Origin: Malus domestica | Taxonomy: Eukaryota; Streptophyta; Magnoliopsida; Rosales; Rosaceae | Assembly: GCF_042453785.1 (NCBI RefSeq) | Contig: NC_091661.1 | Location: 29,751,501 to 29,815,500 of the forward strand | DNA: 64,000 nt | Direction of reading: 5' to 3' | Shown: positions 22,970 to 34,291 of the stretch, in pieces | How the letters are laid out: each line of letters begins with the position of its first letter | Position numbering within the stretch: position 1 is the stretch's first letter | Notes under the pieces: generated by a model | What the model was told of the DNA's origin: nothing | Database searches by the model: none | The model's input: the letters and a program-made list of their open reading frames with translations, nothing else | Program-made: the position numbers and the translations under genes

Positions 22970-24317
22970 ATGAATAACATATATTATTGTCCTTGTAGAC
23001 ATTGTCAGCCACATCCACCAGGTATTTATTGTCTCAGACATCTAACTATAAATAGCATAAATAGAAGATTAGCATATATATCTAGGGGTGGGTTCGGTAC
23101 GGTTACCGTACCAAAACCCTCGTACCAATTACCGTACCAAATTTTTGGTTTGGTAAAATCTATTACCATTACCATACCAAACTTTCGGTATACCGAAGTT
23201 CGGTATTGCCAAATGTTTGGTTGGCATGGTATGGCAATGGTAATTGCCACTTTATTTTGAGACAAAATCTGTTTTTGCTTTGTTCAACATTTTATATTTT
23301 GTGCCTCTATAATAAGACAAAGATATATAAACCAAATGCATAGATGGAAGAAAATTCTCATAACAAGTGCCCAAATGGATTTTGGATTTCCACCTTCAAA
23401 TGGATTTACAGCCGCATGAAATGTTGATGAATTACTTGAAAATTATAAGCCTAAAACAAAGAATGGAAACATAAAGCAGTAATTTAAATTGTAGCCTAAA
23501 TTCATCTATTATTCATCATTCATAATTCACACACACAATAATTCAAATTATGCATCAAAATGAAAATTAAGCTTACAATCCAAATAGAAGTTACAAACCA
23601 AAACAAATAGAAGTTAACAATCCAAATAGAAGTTAAAGTTTCAAACCAAAGGAAAATTGAAACTAAACTTCAAAAGGTAAAATTCATTGATCAATTCTTC
23701 AAGTTTAAGATGTCGAAGCTTTTGAAGGAGGCATTGAACTTGTAGAAGATTGAGTTTGTGTCAAGCCTATATTACAAACGAAGAAAACATATTAGTAGCA
23801 AGAAGAATTAAAGTTGAAAACCATTTAACAAACAAAGAAAATATATTATAATTTATAAATATGTGTTATATTATAATTATATATTATATAATTTATATAA
23901 ATTATATATTATATTATATTTTCGGTACGGTATGGTAATACCGTGGTAATGGTATCCATTACCAATACCGTACCACGAACTTTTGGTACGGTACAATACC
24001 GTACCATTACCGTTGGCACAAAAAATTTGGCACAAAATCGGTATGGCACGGTTGGCAATTCGGTTGGTATGGCAATTTGGCAAAAAAATCCACCCCTATA
24101 TATATCCAAAAGAATTACCAGTACTTTAAAGAAGCAGAAGTTTTATCTTGGTTATCTTGAACATCCTTCATTTATTCGTAAATATAAAAATACAGAAGTT
24201 CAGCATAAAGTTTTAGAAGCAAAAAGAGCAACATATCAAGTTTTAGAGACCCTGAGAGAAGAAAGAGAGTTTCTAAGAAATCAATTAGCTGTAACTTTAG
24301 AGAAAGGTAGATTATAG
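22970..24317 (+). pseudogene. Viral first small frame, split by a hAT element
   Basis: The frame opens at ATG 22970 with a Cys-rich start (YYCPCRHC). It is broken at 23082 by the transposon and resumes after 24098, reading to the stop at 24315-24317; the right part is helical and charged. It precedes the two frames that correspond best to the small badnavirus proteins, so it is an extra small frame relative to that layout. Function unknown. Confidence 0.55.
23083..24098. mobile_element. hAT-like element inserted in the pararetrovirus
   Basis: Ends TAGGGGTGGGTTCGGTACGG and ..CCACCCCTA, with an 8-bp duplication TATATATC on both sides (23075-23082, 24099-24106). The subterminal regions consist of inverted GGTACGGTA / TACCGTACC-type repeats. 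The 650-bp middle has no transposase. TIRs match the other two hAT-like elements here but the interior differs. Confidence 0.85.
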
Positions 24318-24320
24318 TTT

Positions 24321-24824
24321 ATGATAGATTATCTTAATTTAGAAATTAGTGAACCTCAAAAACGAAAAATAACCTTAGACCAAAATAGTTTAGTTTGTTA
24401 TTTTCCATTGACAAAGCATAATCATATTTTGCATAGTGAAGAAAATCCATAAGCCAATAGTATTATAGATTTTATTATTAGTCAAGCAGAAAATATAAAA
24501 TCAGAAAATAATAAGTATAATCATTTGTTAAACCAGTTGTTAGAGCATTTTCAGAAAAATTCCATAAAAATAATTATACAAAATTTAGATTATATTACAT
24601 CTCAGTTGGAAGATAATAATAAAAATATTCAAAGGTTTCCTAGCAAAAGAGAGATAAAAGAGCTTGTTGATCTCATAGATAGTAAGCCGAAGCAAATAAA
24701 ACTTAGATCATTAGAAATAGTTGAGCATCTAAAATTAGAAGTTCAAAAAATTCAATTAGTACAAAAAGAGTTAAGTGAACAAGTAGATAAGTTATATAAC
24801 AAAATAGATAAATTATTAGTTTAA
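24321..24824 (+). pseudogene. Viral second frame (167 codons), one internal stop
   Basis: Starts four bases after the previous stop. One TAA near 24450 interrupts it. The second half is a Leu/Ile/Lys/Glu-rich probable coiled coil (SLEIVEHLKLEVQKIQLVQK). By position and coiled coil it resembles the small proteins encoded before the caulimovirid polyprotein. Its TAA overlaps the next ATG by one base (TAATG at 24822-24826). Confidence 0.65.
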
Positions 24825-25192
24825 TGACTGACTCTAGAACTAGCAGAAAATATATTCAAGCTTTGAAAGAAATTAGTAAGTTAGATAAAGAACCATTAGG
24901 ATTAACAGATTTTTCAACACAAGTATCCTGTAGTAATATTCCCATTAGGCAAAATAATTTGATTATCCAATTAGTTTTAAGTTTGGTTGAAAAATTAGAT
25001 CAAGTTGAAGAACAAATAACAGAAATAAACCAAGTTTTACATAACGCATCTTTATCACTTCCATCATCTTTGCTAGATAAATTAGAAAATTTAACTTTAA
25101 GTGCAAATAATAATATTAGAAGACATAAACTAAACCATTTTGATAATAGAAAATGGAACTCTTTAGGAAAAAAAAGAGAGGAAAAGAAGTAG
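24824..25192 (+). CDS. Viral third frame (122 aa), intact
   Basis: Begins at the TAATG overlap and runs uninterrupted to 25192, ending Lys-rich (GKKREEKK). By size and place it matches the small virion-associated/nucleic-acid-binding protein of badna- and tungroviruses; homology is inferred, not tested. It overlaps the start of the polyprotein region (ATG at 25153). Confidence 0.6.
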   Translation: MTDSRTSRKYIQALKEISKLDKEPLGLTDFSTQVSCSNIPIRQNNLIIQLVLSLVEKLDQVEEQITEINQVLHNASLSLPSSLLDKLENLTLSANNNIRRHKLNHFDNRKWNSLGKKREEKK

Positions 25193-28100
25193 TTAAAGCA
25201 GAAGATATTTATCCAAATGAAGAAGAAACACAAGAATTTATTCGAAGAGGTTTTGAGAGAACACAGAAAAATAAATATAACTTGTATCAATTAGGTTTAT
25301 TTGAAAACAGAAGTAGAATTGTAAGTAGCATCAGTCAACATGAAGTTAGCTGTATTGATAAAGAAGTCACACTTAATCTAATTAGTAAAGAATTAGTTAC
25401 TCATTTGAGAAAATCACATTTTAGTCAGATTCATATATGAACAATATTATTTGGAATAGCAAGACTAACCAAAGCACAAGTAGACACAAAAGCATTAGTA
25501 TACATATATGATAATAGATGAGATAATCACCAACAAGCAGTAATAGCAACAGCTGAAGTAGACTTAAATTCAAACTTAGCAGTCATATGTTGTATTTCAA
25601 ATTATGTTATGATGATTAATGAATTTAGTAAATATATTAAAGTGAGCATAAGAACAAAAAATTATAATATGAAAGGAGAGTATAAAAATTTGTGTATTAA
25701 CTTAATGTATATAGGTAAAGTGTCTGATATATATAATCATAAGTTTAATTTAGAGTTTCAAAATTTAGTTCAAACATTTGGTAGTAAACATGTAAATATG
25801 ATAGAAGCAAAACCCGTAGATAATAGCTTTTTAGAAGGAACTTAGTGGACATTGCTTAATTTACAAGTAGCAACAAATAGACAACTAGATAAAGTACAAA
25901 TATATGAAACCAGTACAGGTCAAACAACAATTAGGTTTAGTAATTATAAGCAACTAGGAAAAATAGAAGAGGATGAGAATGAGATCGAAAATGAGAGTAT
26001 ACATATGGCTTTTGATAATTTAGATATTAATTTAGTTGAGCAAAATTTTGATCATATTGTAGATAAACTTATAGAAGATATTGATCATTTAGATGAAGAA
26101 CAATATTTGGAAAAATATAAGACTTATGATTTAGGAATACATAGAATTTCAGACGAAGAGATGAAAAAATTAATCTTAGAAATAGGAGTAGAACATATTT
26201 TAGGATCAAAAGAATATAATAATTTATTAGAATTGAAAGCATAATGTAATCCAAAAGAAGAAAGTAGTACATCAAGAGTAGAAAATCCAGGACACGCAAG
26301 TAGAACTAATCAATAATTTTTGAGACCAACAAATAAACAATATAATGAAAAAGAAAAAGTAGATTATATAGAAGAAAGTATGATAAAACCTAGAAATAAT
26401 AGGATTTCATATTTGAGAGGGTTAGAACAAATTAATATAGCTGGTAATATATTAAATTTAGATAATGTAGATCCACAAGATTAGGAAAGAACGATTGAAA
26501 GATGGGAAAAAGGCTGCGTACATGCAGCATTAATGTTAGATTTTAGTAATTCACAAAATATGTTAGATTACTTTGAGCATACTTTGGATGATTTAGTTTT
26601 TTATTATTTCCAGTCATGGAAAGTCCAAAATCCATAACAGCATCATGCAGCTAAAACACATTTCAATATTGATGGTTTTGTTACTTTGATTAAACAAGAG
26701 TTTTTAGATCATAATAGGTTAGATGGCAGAAGTGAATAAGAACAAATAAGAGCAATTAGAAATTTAGAACAATTACAAATTTTAGATTTACAGTATATAG
26801 CTGAATATACCACAAATTTCTTTAAATATTTAGGAAGAACATGTAGAATTAGTGATATTAATTTATTAGATACTTATATGACAAAAATAAAAGGACCAAT
26901 AGTTGAAAAGATTTGGAATGAATGGCAAAAGCATCCAAAGAAGAATGATATTGCTATAGGACCTAGAATTCAATATGTATATGATATACTTAGACAAGAG
27001 TGTAGGCAAATAAAAGTTAAGAGACAAATTAGGAAACAATTTTATATGAGTTGTAAAAATATAGATTTACCACAACAGTATGGTTGCCATAAGAAAAATA
27101 AGTATAAGAAAATATACAAAAAGAAATATAAGTCATATAAACCCTACAAACATAAGAATTTCAGTATAAGACCTTCAAGAACATATATGAAAAGAAAATA
27201 TATTCCAAAACAATTTAGAAAAAGAAGTGGCAGACATTGGATTAGAAAATATAAAGCACCAAAAGATAAGAGTAGTTGTAAATGTTATTCATGTGGATAA
27301 GCTGGACATATTAGACCTAAATGTCCAAAATTAGGTAAACAGTCAAAGGAAAAAGTACATTTGATGGAGTTGTTTAAATTAGAAGAAGATGAGGATATTC
27401 AGTCAATATACAGTTTAGATGATTTAAGTGATAATGAGAATATTTATAGTATAGAGAGTATTAACATGATAGATTCAGACTCAGAAGATTCAAGTAGCAC
27501 AAATAATGATCTAGAAGAGTATATGTGTGCATTCATAGAAGAACAGCATGAAGAAGAATATAAATACATTAATTTAGGTTGGCCAGAAAAATGTCATAAG
27601 TGTAGTAAATTAGTTGCAAATAAATACTATAATACACATTCAATATTATGTGAAAAGTGTTAGAGTAATAGATTATTAGAAGTTAATTCAGCAGAATCAC
27701 AAGAAAATATTGAAACATTTTGGAAATATTGTTCATAGTATAGAAAAAAAAAATAGTTCTTTAATTACTATAAATTATGAAATAGAATTAGTAAAAGAAC
27801 ATAAGATACAAACAACAGCTATAATAGATACAGGGAGTACAAAGAGTGTCATAAGAGAATAGTTAGTACCAGAAAAATATAGACAAAAATTAGCAAAACC
27901 AGTGAGAATAACACAATTTGATGAAAGACCAGTTTACTTAACACATTGTATAAATAATGAGTTTATTAAAGTAGAAAAACAACAATGTAATTTACAATTA
28001 ACATTTGTTTCACCAGTAGGATCATATCCATTCATTTTAGGTTTAAACTTTTTGAAAAGTTTACAAGGTTTTTTTATTTATGAACCCTAACATAACATTT

Positions 28101-29544
28101 TTCAAAAGAGGCATTACAATAACTGACCAAAGTAATACTGTAGAAGCATACAGAAGCATAAGTATAGAAGAGTCTAGTGGCCAAGATAGTTATCATTTAG
28201 AAAACTCAAAAGAAAATGATGATCATAATAACGTATAAGAGTTTGATGAAGACGTATTTGAACATGAATACCCAATTTTAGAAGAAGAAGCCTATATAGA
28301 AATATTACAGTTAGATAGACCAAAGAGTTTAGAAGAATTGTTACAATTAGCAGAACAAACTAGGATTATAGGAGAAGACCCACAATTACATTGGAGTAAA
28401 AATAAAATACTAGCAAAATTATATATAATAAACCCATATTTAACCATTAAGACGACTGATATGCCTTGTAGTTTAATAGATAAGTAAGAGTTTGAGCAGC
28501 AAATAAAAGAGTTGTTAAATTTAAAAGTAATTAGACCCTCTAAGTCTAGATATAGATCAGCAGCATTTATTGTAAGAAAACATTCAGAACTAAAGAAAAG
28601 TAAGGCTAGAATAGTTTATAATTATAAGAGATTAAATGATAATACATATGAAGATAGTTATAAGTTATCAAATAAGGATGAGCTTATAAATAAAATTCAA
28701 GAGAGTAAATATTTTAGTAAATTTGATTGTAAATCAGGTTTTTGGCAAATAAGATTAGCAGAATAATTAATTGAGTAGACAACTTTTATTTGTCTAGAAG
28801 GACATTTTGAGTGGCTTGTTATGTCATTTGGACTTAAAAATGCTCCTTCAATCCTTCAAAGAAAGATGGATCAAATTTTCAAGAATTATGATAATTTTTG
28901 TAGTGTTTATGTAGATGATATTTTAGTACATAGTAAAACTAAAAAAGAACATAAGAAGCATTTAGAGATAGTATTACAAGAATTTATCAATAATGGAACT
29001 GTGATTAGCAAAAATAAAATAGCATTAGAAAAACAAGATATAGAATTTTTGGGAGCAGCCTCTCCATAAATGGGGGTAAGGCTAGCCGACATTCACCTCT
29101 CCCAGACCCTGCGTAAAGCGGGAGCCTTGTGCACTGGGTACGACCTTTTTTTTTTTTTTTATATCAAGTCAGGTACAATACAATTACAAGATCATATAGC
29201 TAAAAAGGTGTTAGAATTTCCAGACAAATTAGAAGATAAGAAACAGTTACAAGCATTTTTAAGATTGCTAAATTATGCAAGAAATTTTATCCCTGATTTA
29301 GGAAGAAAAATAGTAGTATCACATAGTAAAACTAGCAAAACAGGACAAAAAAAAATTTAATAGTGAATATATAAAATTAGTTCAAAATATAAAGGAAGAA
29401 ATTACTCAACTTAAACCATTAACATTACCATTAGAAGATAGTTACAAGATAGTTGAAACAGATGCTTCTTCATTAGGATGAGCAAGTATACTATACCAGA
29501 AAAAGCATAAGGAGTCACCAAGGACTGACGAACAAGTTTGTAGA
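25153..29544 (+). pseudogene. Viral polyprotein region, left part (movement protein to RNase H start)
   Basis: Starts overlapping the previous frame. Order: movement-protein region (about 25300-26244, with GIARLTKAQVDTKALVYIY beginning near 25455); coat-protein region, very basic at 27060-27260; zinc knuckle C-x-C-x2-C..H..C at 27277-27324; a second Cys-rich motif at 27592-27660; aspartic protease IDTGS at 27827; reverse transcriptase from about 28480 with the catalytic YVDD at 28908-28919; start of RNase H (ETDASSLG) near 29455. At least a dozen in-frame stops (for example 25438, 25843, 26242, 27298, 27661, 28088, 28764) break it, so no polyprotein can be made. A SINE fragment sits at 29051-29160 and an LTR element at 29545. 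Confidence 0.85.
29051..29160 (+). mobile_element. 5'-truncated Au-type SINE
   Basis: GCCTCTCCATAAATGGGGGT, then CCCAGACCCTGCG, GGGAGCCTTGTGCACTGGGT and a T tail. This is the 3' half of the widespread plant Au SINE, which ends in a T run. The tRNA-like head with the Pol III boxes is missing. It interrupts the viral RT just after the EFLG motif. No clear target duplication. Confidence 0.75.
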
Positions 29545-29935
29545 TGTTGGTACCATATATTGGACCTCGTCTTTGGGCCTCATCCCTAAGCCCATGACAA
29601 ATGTAAAAGGGGATGAAGCTCTTATTTTATAAAAGGGACTCTTCTTCACCCTCATGAAGGGGGCCTCAGATCCAGAGAGAAATAAACGGTCTCACACTCA
29701 ACCCTCACAACAATAGAGGGCAATACCCTCTCAGCCAAATAGAGAGCAAAATGGCAAGGGTTGCATCTACAGAGAGCTCCATTGCCGATCTATTGTAATC
29801 CATACATTTATACAGTAAATGGAATCAACATCAGTGTGGACGTAGCCCAAACATTAGGGTGAACCACGATACATTTTTGTGATTCACGGTCGGATTTACG
29901 TTGGTCCAAGATCCACCTGATTTTGTGCATCAACA
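29545..29935 (+). repeat. 5' LTR of element A
   Basis: Begins TGTTGGTACCATATATTGG, TATA box TATAAAAGG near 29628, ends TTTTGTGCATCAACA. Confidence 0.9.
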
Positions 29936-29954
29936 TTTGGCGCCATTTGTGGAA
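29936..29954 (+). promoter_or_regulatory. Primer binding site of element A
   Basis: TTTGGCGCCATTTGTGGAA directly follows the LTR. Element B has TTTGGCGCCGTCTGTGGGAA at the same place, a primer type known from plant Tat/Ogre-lineage Ty3 elements. Confidence 0.8.
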
Positions 29955-29989
29955 AACGACACGAAAAGCTATGTCGGTTCTCTTTCATT

Positions 29990-31735
29990 TTTTTCATCTC
30001 ACCACCGTGAATTTGCACAAACTAAAAACCCTAAACTTCAAGCTTTTCTGCTCCCAATCCTCAACTCCAACATCGTCAGCACCACCGTCTTCCTCTCCAG
30101 TCGAAACCTTTATCAATGTATTTAGGATCATACCCGACTGGGCAAACCGCACGCAAAAGGGTGGAATGAGACAACGCATAACACTTTATGACCATGAGAA
30201 ATGGATGCAGCACAGAAGCTCATACCACCACCTCCACCACTTACTTTCCAGCCTTTCGTCCATAGTCATCCTGTCTTTGATACCCCCGGTGATTGTTTTT
30301 ACTTTCATGGCTGTAGTGATTGCTAGCTATAATACAGCAGTTGATTGGATTTGCTTCCGAGGTTTTTCCCTTTGTTGAGGTCCTCATCTTTGCCGTACCA
30401 GCTCACAGCGTTGACATTGGCGCTGTTGCTAGTGTTCAGGACAGAGGCTTCGTATTCAAGATTTGAAGAAGGAAAGAAGGCTTGGGCTGAGGTGATTGCA
30501 GGGGCTAATGATTTTACGAGACTGGTCATTTCTAGTGTTGAGAATTCGGGTGATGCACAGTAAGCGTGGGTTCAAAAAACAGAAAATCGAAAAAAATCGA
30601 AAATCAAACCGAACCGAATTCGAAAAAATCGAACTGAACAAAAAAAATCGAACCGAATTGAAAAAACCAAATCGAACCGAATTCTTTTTGTTCGGTTCGG
30701 TTTTAGTGATCTAGAAACCGAATCAAACCGAACCGAACCAAATTAATTAAATTAATTTTTTTATTTAATTATTTGTTTTGGATATTGTTTTCTAAACCCA
30801 ATTTGTAAGTTAAAATGGGCTAAACCCAATGTGTTGCCAAACTTTAAGCTCAAAATATTAAAAAAAGGCATATAAAAACTCTAAACTCTAACCTATTATT
30901 TCTCCCCCATATAAAGTTTCGGAACTAAACCTTCTCCTGAAGTAACTACATCCATCTCCATATCACTGTCTATTTCTGCCCCAGCTTTCTTTTCCAAATC
31001 TACTCTCATATAACATGTAATATAATCCATAAACATTTTATTCGGGTAGATTACTTGGGTAATTTGTGATGGAAAAGAATCCAACACACACTAAATAAAT
31101 CCACCCACGCATTACTTTTACTAATCAAGTTGTCAACATGCAGCTACAAGCAAACAACCCTGATCTTTGAACAACATCATACAATTTAACTTTTCTAAGT
31201 CATTTGTACGATTTGTGTTGTGAGGTTGTTAGTTTGGACTTTGGAAGACTTGATTGATAATTTTAGTTCAACTTTAAATGTTTATTTTCATTGTCTTTGA
31301 TTCTAGTTAGAATGCTTATGTTATGATTGTGTTGGATACGTTAAAATTTAAAATTTCAATGTTTTTCATTTTTTGAAAGAAAAAAAAAAACAAAACACCG
31401 AAACCGAACCGAAAAAAACCAAAAAAAAATGAACCGAACCAAACCAAACCAAAATTTCGGTTTGGTTTTGGTTTTGACAAAAAACCAACCGATTTAAACT
31501 GAACCCACCCCTAATGCACAACTCAAAAAGGCACTTTTGCAGTATATTATGGCCTTCCCTGTTGCGCTGAAGTGTCATGTCATTTATGGCTCAGACATTG
31601 GACGAGACCTCGAAGATTTGCTTGAAATAGATGATCTGCTAGTTGTTTTGAACTCAAAACATCGACCCAACTGCATTATTCAGTTCATCTCCCGGAGCCT
31701 CCAATTGCTACAGTTGGAGGAATCGAAGAGAAATA
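29990..31735 (+). pseudogene. Captured fragment of a thylakoid bestrophin-like chloride channel gene (VCCN1 type)
   Basis: Translation gives a Ser/Pro-rich transit-peptide-like stretch, then RIIPDWANRTQKGGMRQR, TLYDHEKWMQHRSS, LSSIVILSLIPPV, SSLPYQLTALTLALLLVFRT, EASYSRFEEGKKAW and, after the hAT insertion, MAFPVALKCHVIYGSDIGRD and KHRPNCIIQFISRSLQLLQL. These are characteristic of the plant UPF0187/bestrophin family that moves chloride across the thylakoid membrane. It is truncated after about the first half, has a frameshift near 30345-30355, and is split by a hAT-like element at 30561-31513. It is in the same orientation as the LTR element, with no obvious intron in the visible parts. Confidence 0.85.
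30561..31513. mobile_element. hAT-like element inside the captured gene
   Basis: Ends TAAGCGTGGGTTC and GAACCCACCCCTA; flanking octamers ATGCACAG (30553-30560) and ATGCACAA (31514-31521) match at 7 of 8. Same family as 20660-21649: shared GAACCGAA termini and the interior AAACCCAATTTGTAAG..CCAAACTTTAAGC. Confidence 0.85.
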
Positions 31736-31744
31736 TGTTGGTTG

Positions 31745-31880
31745 TTGAACACAGATTTAGAAGGAAAGGGAACTTTTCCACCTGTCGTTGAAGCAATTCG
31801 TCAGAAGATCCGAGAAGCTGATAGCATTCTCTTTGCCTCACCTAAATACAATTACTTCGTCTCAGCCACCTACCCCCGTT
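31745..31880 (+). pseudogene. Captured fragment of NAD(P)H:quinone oxidoreductase (NQR)
   Basis: Starting within 20 bp of the end of the channel fragment and in another frame: LNTDLEGKGTFPPVVEAIRQ, KIREADSILFASPKYNYFVS. This matches the flavodoxin-like NADPH-dependent FMN reductase family (plant NQR), where the FASPEYN motif lines the FMN pocket. Only about 45 residues; neither N- nor C-terminus is present. It points to joining of separate gene pieces within one retroelement. Confidence 0.8.
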
Positions 31881-32315
31881 GTCCGAGTAGTGTCCCTTCA
31901 TCTCCCAATTGAACTGCTCACTCAACTCTGAACTGAGAAACTGTGGAGCTCTGGTTTCTGAAGGAAAGATATGGCAGCCAAGGGAAGTACCAGCATAAGC
32001 AGAAAGCAATTGATTCTATCAGCTATTTGCAAACACTTCTCTCTCGATCCTAAATCGTTGCCTGAAAACATCGCTATTGATGAAGTCACGAGCTTGTACT
32101 CAACGGTACTGAAATCAGCCAAAAAAAGGCGCCGCAGCGCCAGTGAACGATGTGGAGGTGAATTGGGTGAGATATGCAGAGGGTTTTCCTACAGATTCCT
32201 AACACATTCTTCTGTGATAGGTCTTTCAAATGCAGATAGGCTCATGAAATCGAATAAATTGAATGATGAAACTCCTTGGAAACTTGCTCTCCAGAAAGCT
32301 CAGTACTCTATGTAG
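31880..32315 (+). pseudogene. Third captured fragment: 5' UTR-like leader and 114-aa frame, unknown gene
   Basis: An untranslated-leader-like stretch precedes ATG 31971, which opens an uninterrupted 114-codon frame: MAAKGSTSISRKQLILSAIC, then LDPKSLPENIAIDEVTSLYS and SAKKRRRSASERCGGEL, ending ETPWKLALQKAQYSM. Composition is that of an ordinary cytosolic or nuclear protein and unlike gag. I do not recognise the family. Position and style suggest another host fragment. Confidence 0.5.
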
Positions 32316-32854
32316 CACCAAGCCGTGAAAAGATCCCACCAACAATGAAACTTTCATCATGAAAAGGAGTGCATGTTCCTTGCCCACTTTCTGAAAAGGC
32401 CACAGGAAAACCAGGAAGAAGATAAGTTTTCTATTATTAATTCTATTATTCTTGTTCATATTGCCTACCATTTATTGAATCCTTCAGTATTATTAAAAAC
32501 AATATTTCCTATTACATGCTAAATGCCTATCCTTATTATGGTTACACCAGTGGTCACATGCGCATGTTTGATGCTATGGTGGACACCACCTATTATTCTA
32601 TAGAGGATTTCAATTTTTTTAGGATCTCTGTGGTTGTCCCCGAGACTAGTTGGCCATCTGCCAAAAGAAAAAAAAATAAAAAGAGCTTTACTTTTCCTTT
32701 TCAGCAGACATCATTATGTTTTCATCATTTATTTAATATGTTATTGATATATGTTATGATGAAAGTAACATTTATTATTTAAATGTTATGATGAAACCTT
32801 CATCATAAAGGGACAAATACAACCCACTATCCCAGAACAGCCTTACGAAGAAAA

Positions 32855-32885
<31 letters not shown>

Positions 32886-33264
32886 TAATCATCACCTAGT
32901 GACACACATTTAACCCAAGTACCTGTGCAATATTTATTCATTGCCTAGTGATATTGTGACTGCTATTAAACTATGTCACTTATACAACATATGATTTACC
33001 ACACGACTGAATAAATTATTTATTTATAGAAGGCAAATAGTACAATATTTTGCCTTGACAAACTTTGTCAATTTTGATTTATTCATTATACGGTCATACT
33101 TATACTGTCATTTATTGTCAGGAATTATTGAGCAACTAGATCCACTGATCAACATTGTTGCTGATTAAAAGAACCCAATATGTGAACATGACAAGCAGAC
33201 CCAAATCATGTCAAGAATCAACTCATACTGAGTGCATGTCGACATAAAGTAGATACTTGCAATG
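32316..33264. other. Internal spacer of element A
   Basis: No coding content recognised. Contains a (TA)n run at 32859-32885 and ATGATGAAA..CATCAT inverted bits. Confidence 0.4.
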
Positions 33265-33430
33265 AGGAATACCACGAGCCGAGCCGCCTTGCAAAGAGCA
33301 TAGCCTCTAGCCGAGCAGCCTTGCAACGAGCATCGCCTCCAGCCGAGCAACCGTCTCGCCGCGAACATAACCTCTAGCCGAGCAGCCTCGCAACGAGCAT
33401 CGCCTCCAGCCGAGCAGTTTCGTAATGTGT
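33265..33430 (+). repeat. Tandem minisatellite before the 3' LTR of element A
   Basis: About five units of 30-35 bp with the core AGCCGAGCAGCCTTGCAACG / AGCATCGCCTCC. Related GCTCGGCTT words occur in the inverted part of element B (51225-51260), so this is a family trait. Confidence 0.8.
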
Positions 33431-33577
33431 GATACCTCTAGCCGAGTATTGCTTTATGTTGAGTATTACTTTGTGTTGAGTATTGGTTTAAGACATCTAG
33501 CCACTTCGACCCGAACATGGATTGGATTTGAAGTCTTCAGCCAAAAGACTCTCTTGACTGAAGACTTTGGTGACTCC

Positions 33578-33978
33578 TGTTGGTACCATATATTGGGCCT
33601 CGTCTTTGGGCCTCATCCCTAAGCCCATGACAAATGTAAAAAGGGAAAAAGCCCTTATTCTATAAAAGGAACTCTCCCTCACCCTCATGAAGGGGGCCTC
33701 AGATCTAGAGAGAAACAAAAGGTCTCACACTCAACTCTCACAACAATAGAGGGCAATACCCTCTCAACCAAACAAAGAGCAAAATGGCAGGGGCTGCATC
33801 AACAGAGAGCTCCCTTGCTGATCTATTGCAATCCATATAGTAAATGGAATCAACATTAGTGTGGACGTAGCCCAAACATTGGGGTGAACCACGATACATC
33901 TTTGTGTTCTTATGCGTTTGTGTGATTTACGGCCGGATTTACGTTGGTCCAAGATCTGCCAGATTTTGTGCATTAACA
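33578..33978 (+). repeat. 3' LTR of element A
   Basis: Matches 29545-29935 with scattered substitutions and small indels, so the insertion is older than the element at 14367. Preceded by GACTGAAGACTTTGGTGACT, a degraded polypurine region. Confidence 0.9.
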
Positions 33979-33983
33979 GTAGA

Positions 33984-34285
33984 TATTCATCAGGAAAATT
34001 TAGTGATGTATAGTCAAGATTACATCAACAGATTTAGAAATTTTAGGGAAAATTAATTCACTTGAAGCATTTTCTTTATTTTTACATAATGAAGTATTTA
34101 CGATTAGAACAAATTGTCAAAACATAGTTTCTCATTATAATAAGATACATGCTAATAAACAGGCAGCCTGAAGATGAGTTAATTTTGTTGATTCAATTAC
34201 AGGAAATGGTTTTAAACCAATTTTTGAATATATAAAAGGTAATGAAAATACATTAGCCGATATCTTATCAAGATTAATTTGTTGA
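33984..34285 (+). pseudogene. Viral RNase H, right part
   Basis: Continues the RNase H interrupted by element A, with FTIRTNCQNIVSHYNKIHAN and the closing motif NENTLADILSRLI, then a stop at 34282-34284. Internal TGA/TAG codons are present. Confidence 0.75.
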
Positions 34286-34291
34286 ACATGT

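Larger units (their letters stand above)
29545..33978 (+). mobile_element. Gene-capturing non-autonomous LTR element A (4434 bp)
   Basis: LTRs 29545-29935 and 33578-33978 (TGTTGGTACC..CAACA/TTAACA) are flanked by a perfect duplication GTAGA (29540-29544, 33979-33983), inside the viral RNase H. Primer site TTTGGCGCC at 29936. No gag-pol is recognisable. Instead the interior holds fragments of at least three host genes (29990-30560 with 31514-31735, 31745-31880, 31880-32315), all on the + strand, then a tandem GCCGAGCAGCC-type array. A hAT-like element (30561-31513) inserted later. The LTR end GTGTGGACGTAGCCCAAAC..CCACGATACAT is shared with element B at 48910-52640. Confidence 0.9.

Noticed and set aside
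22970..23265. 96-codon frame at the start of the pararetrovirus taken as one protein
   Set aside because: Its second half reads into the hAT-like element (from 23083); only the first part is viral.
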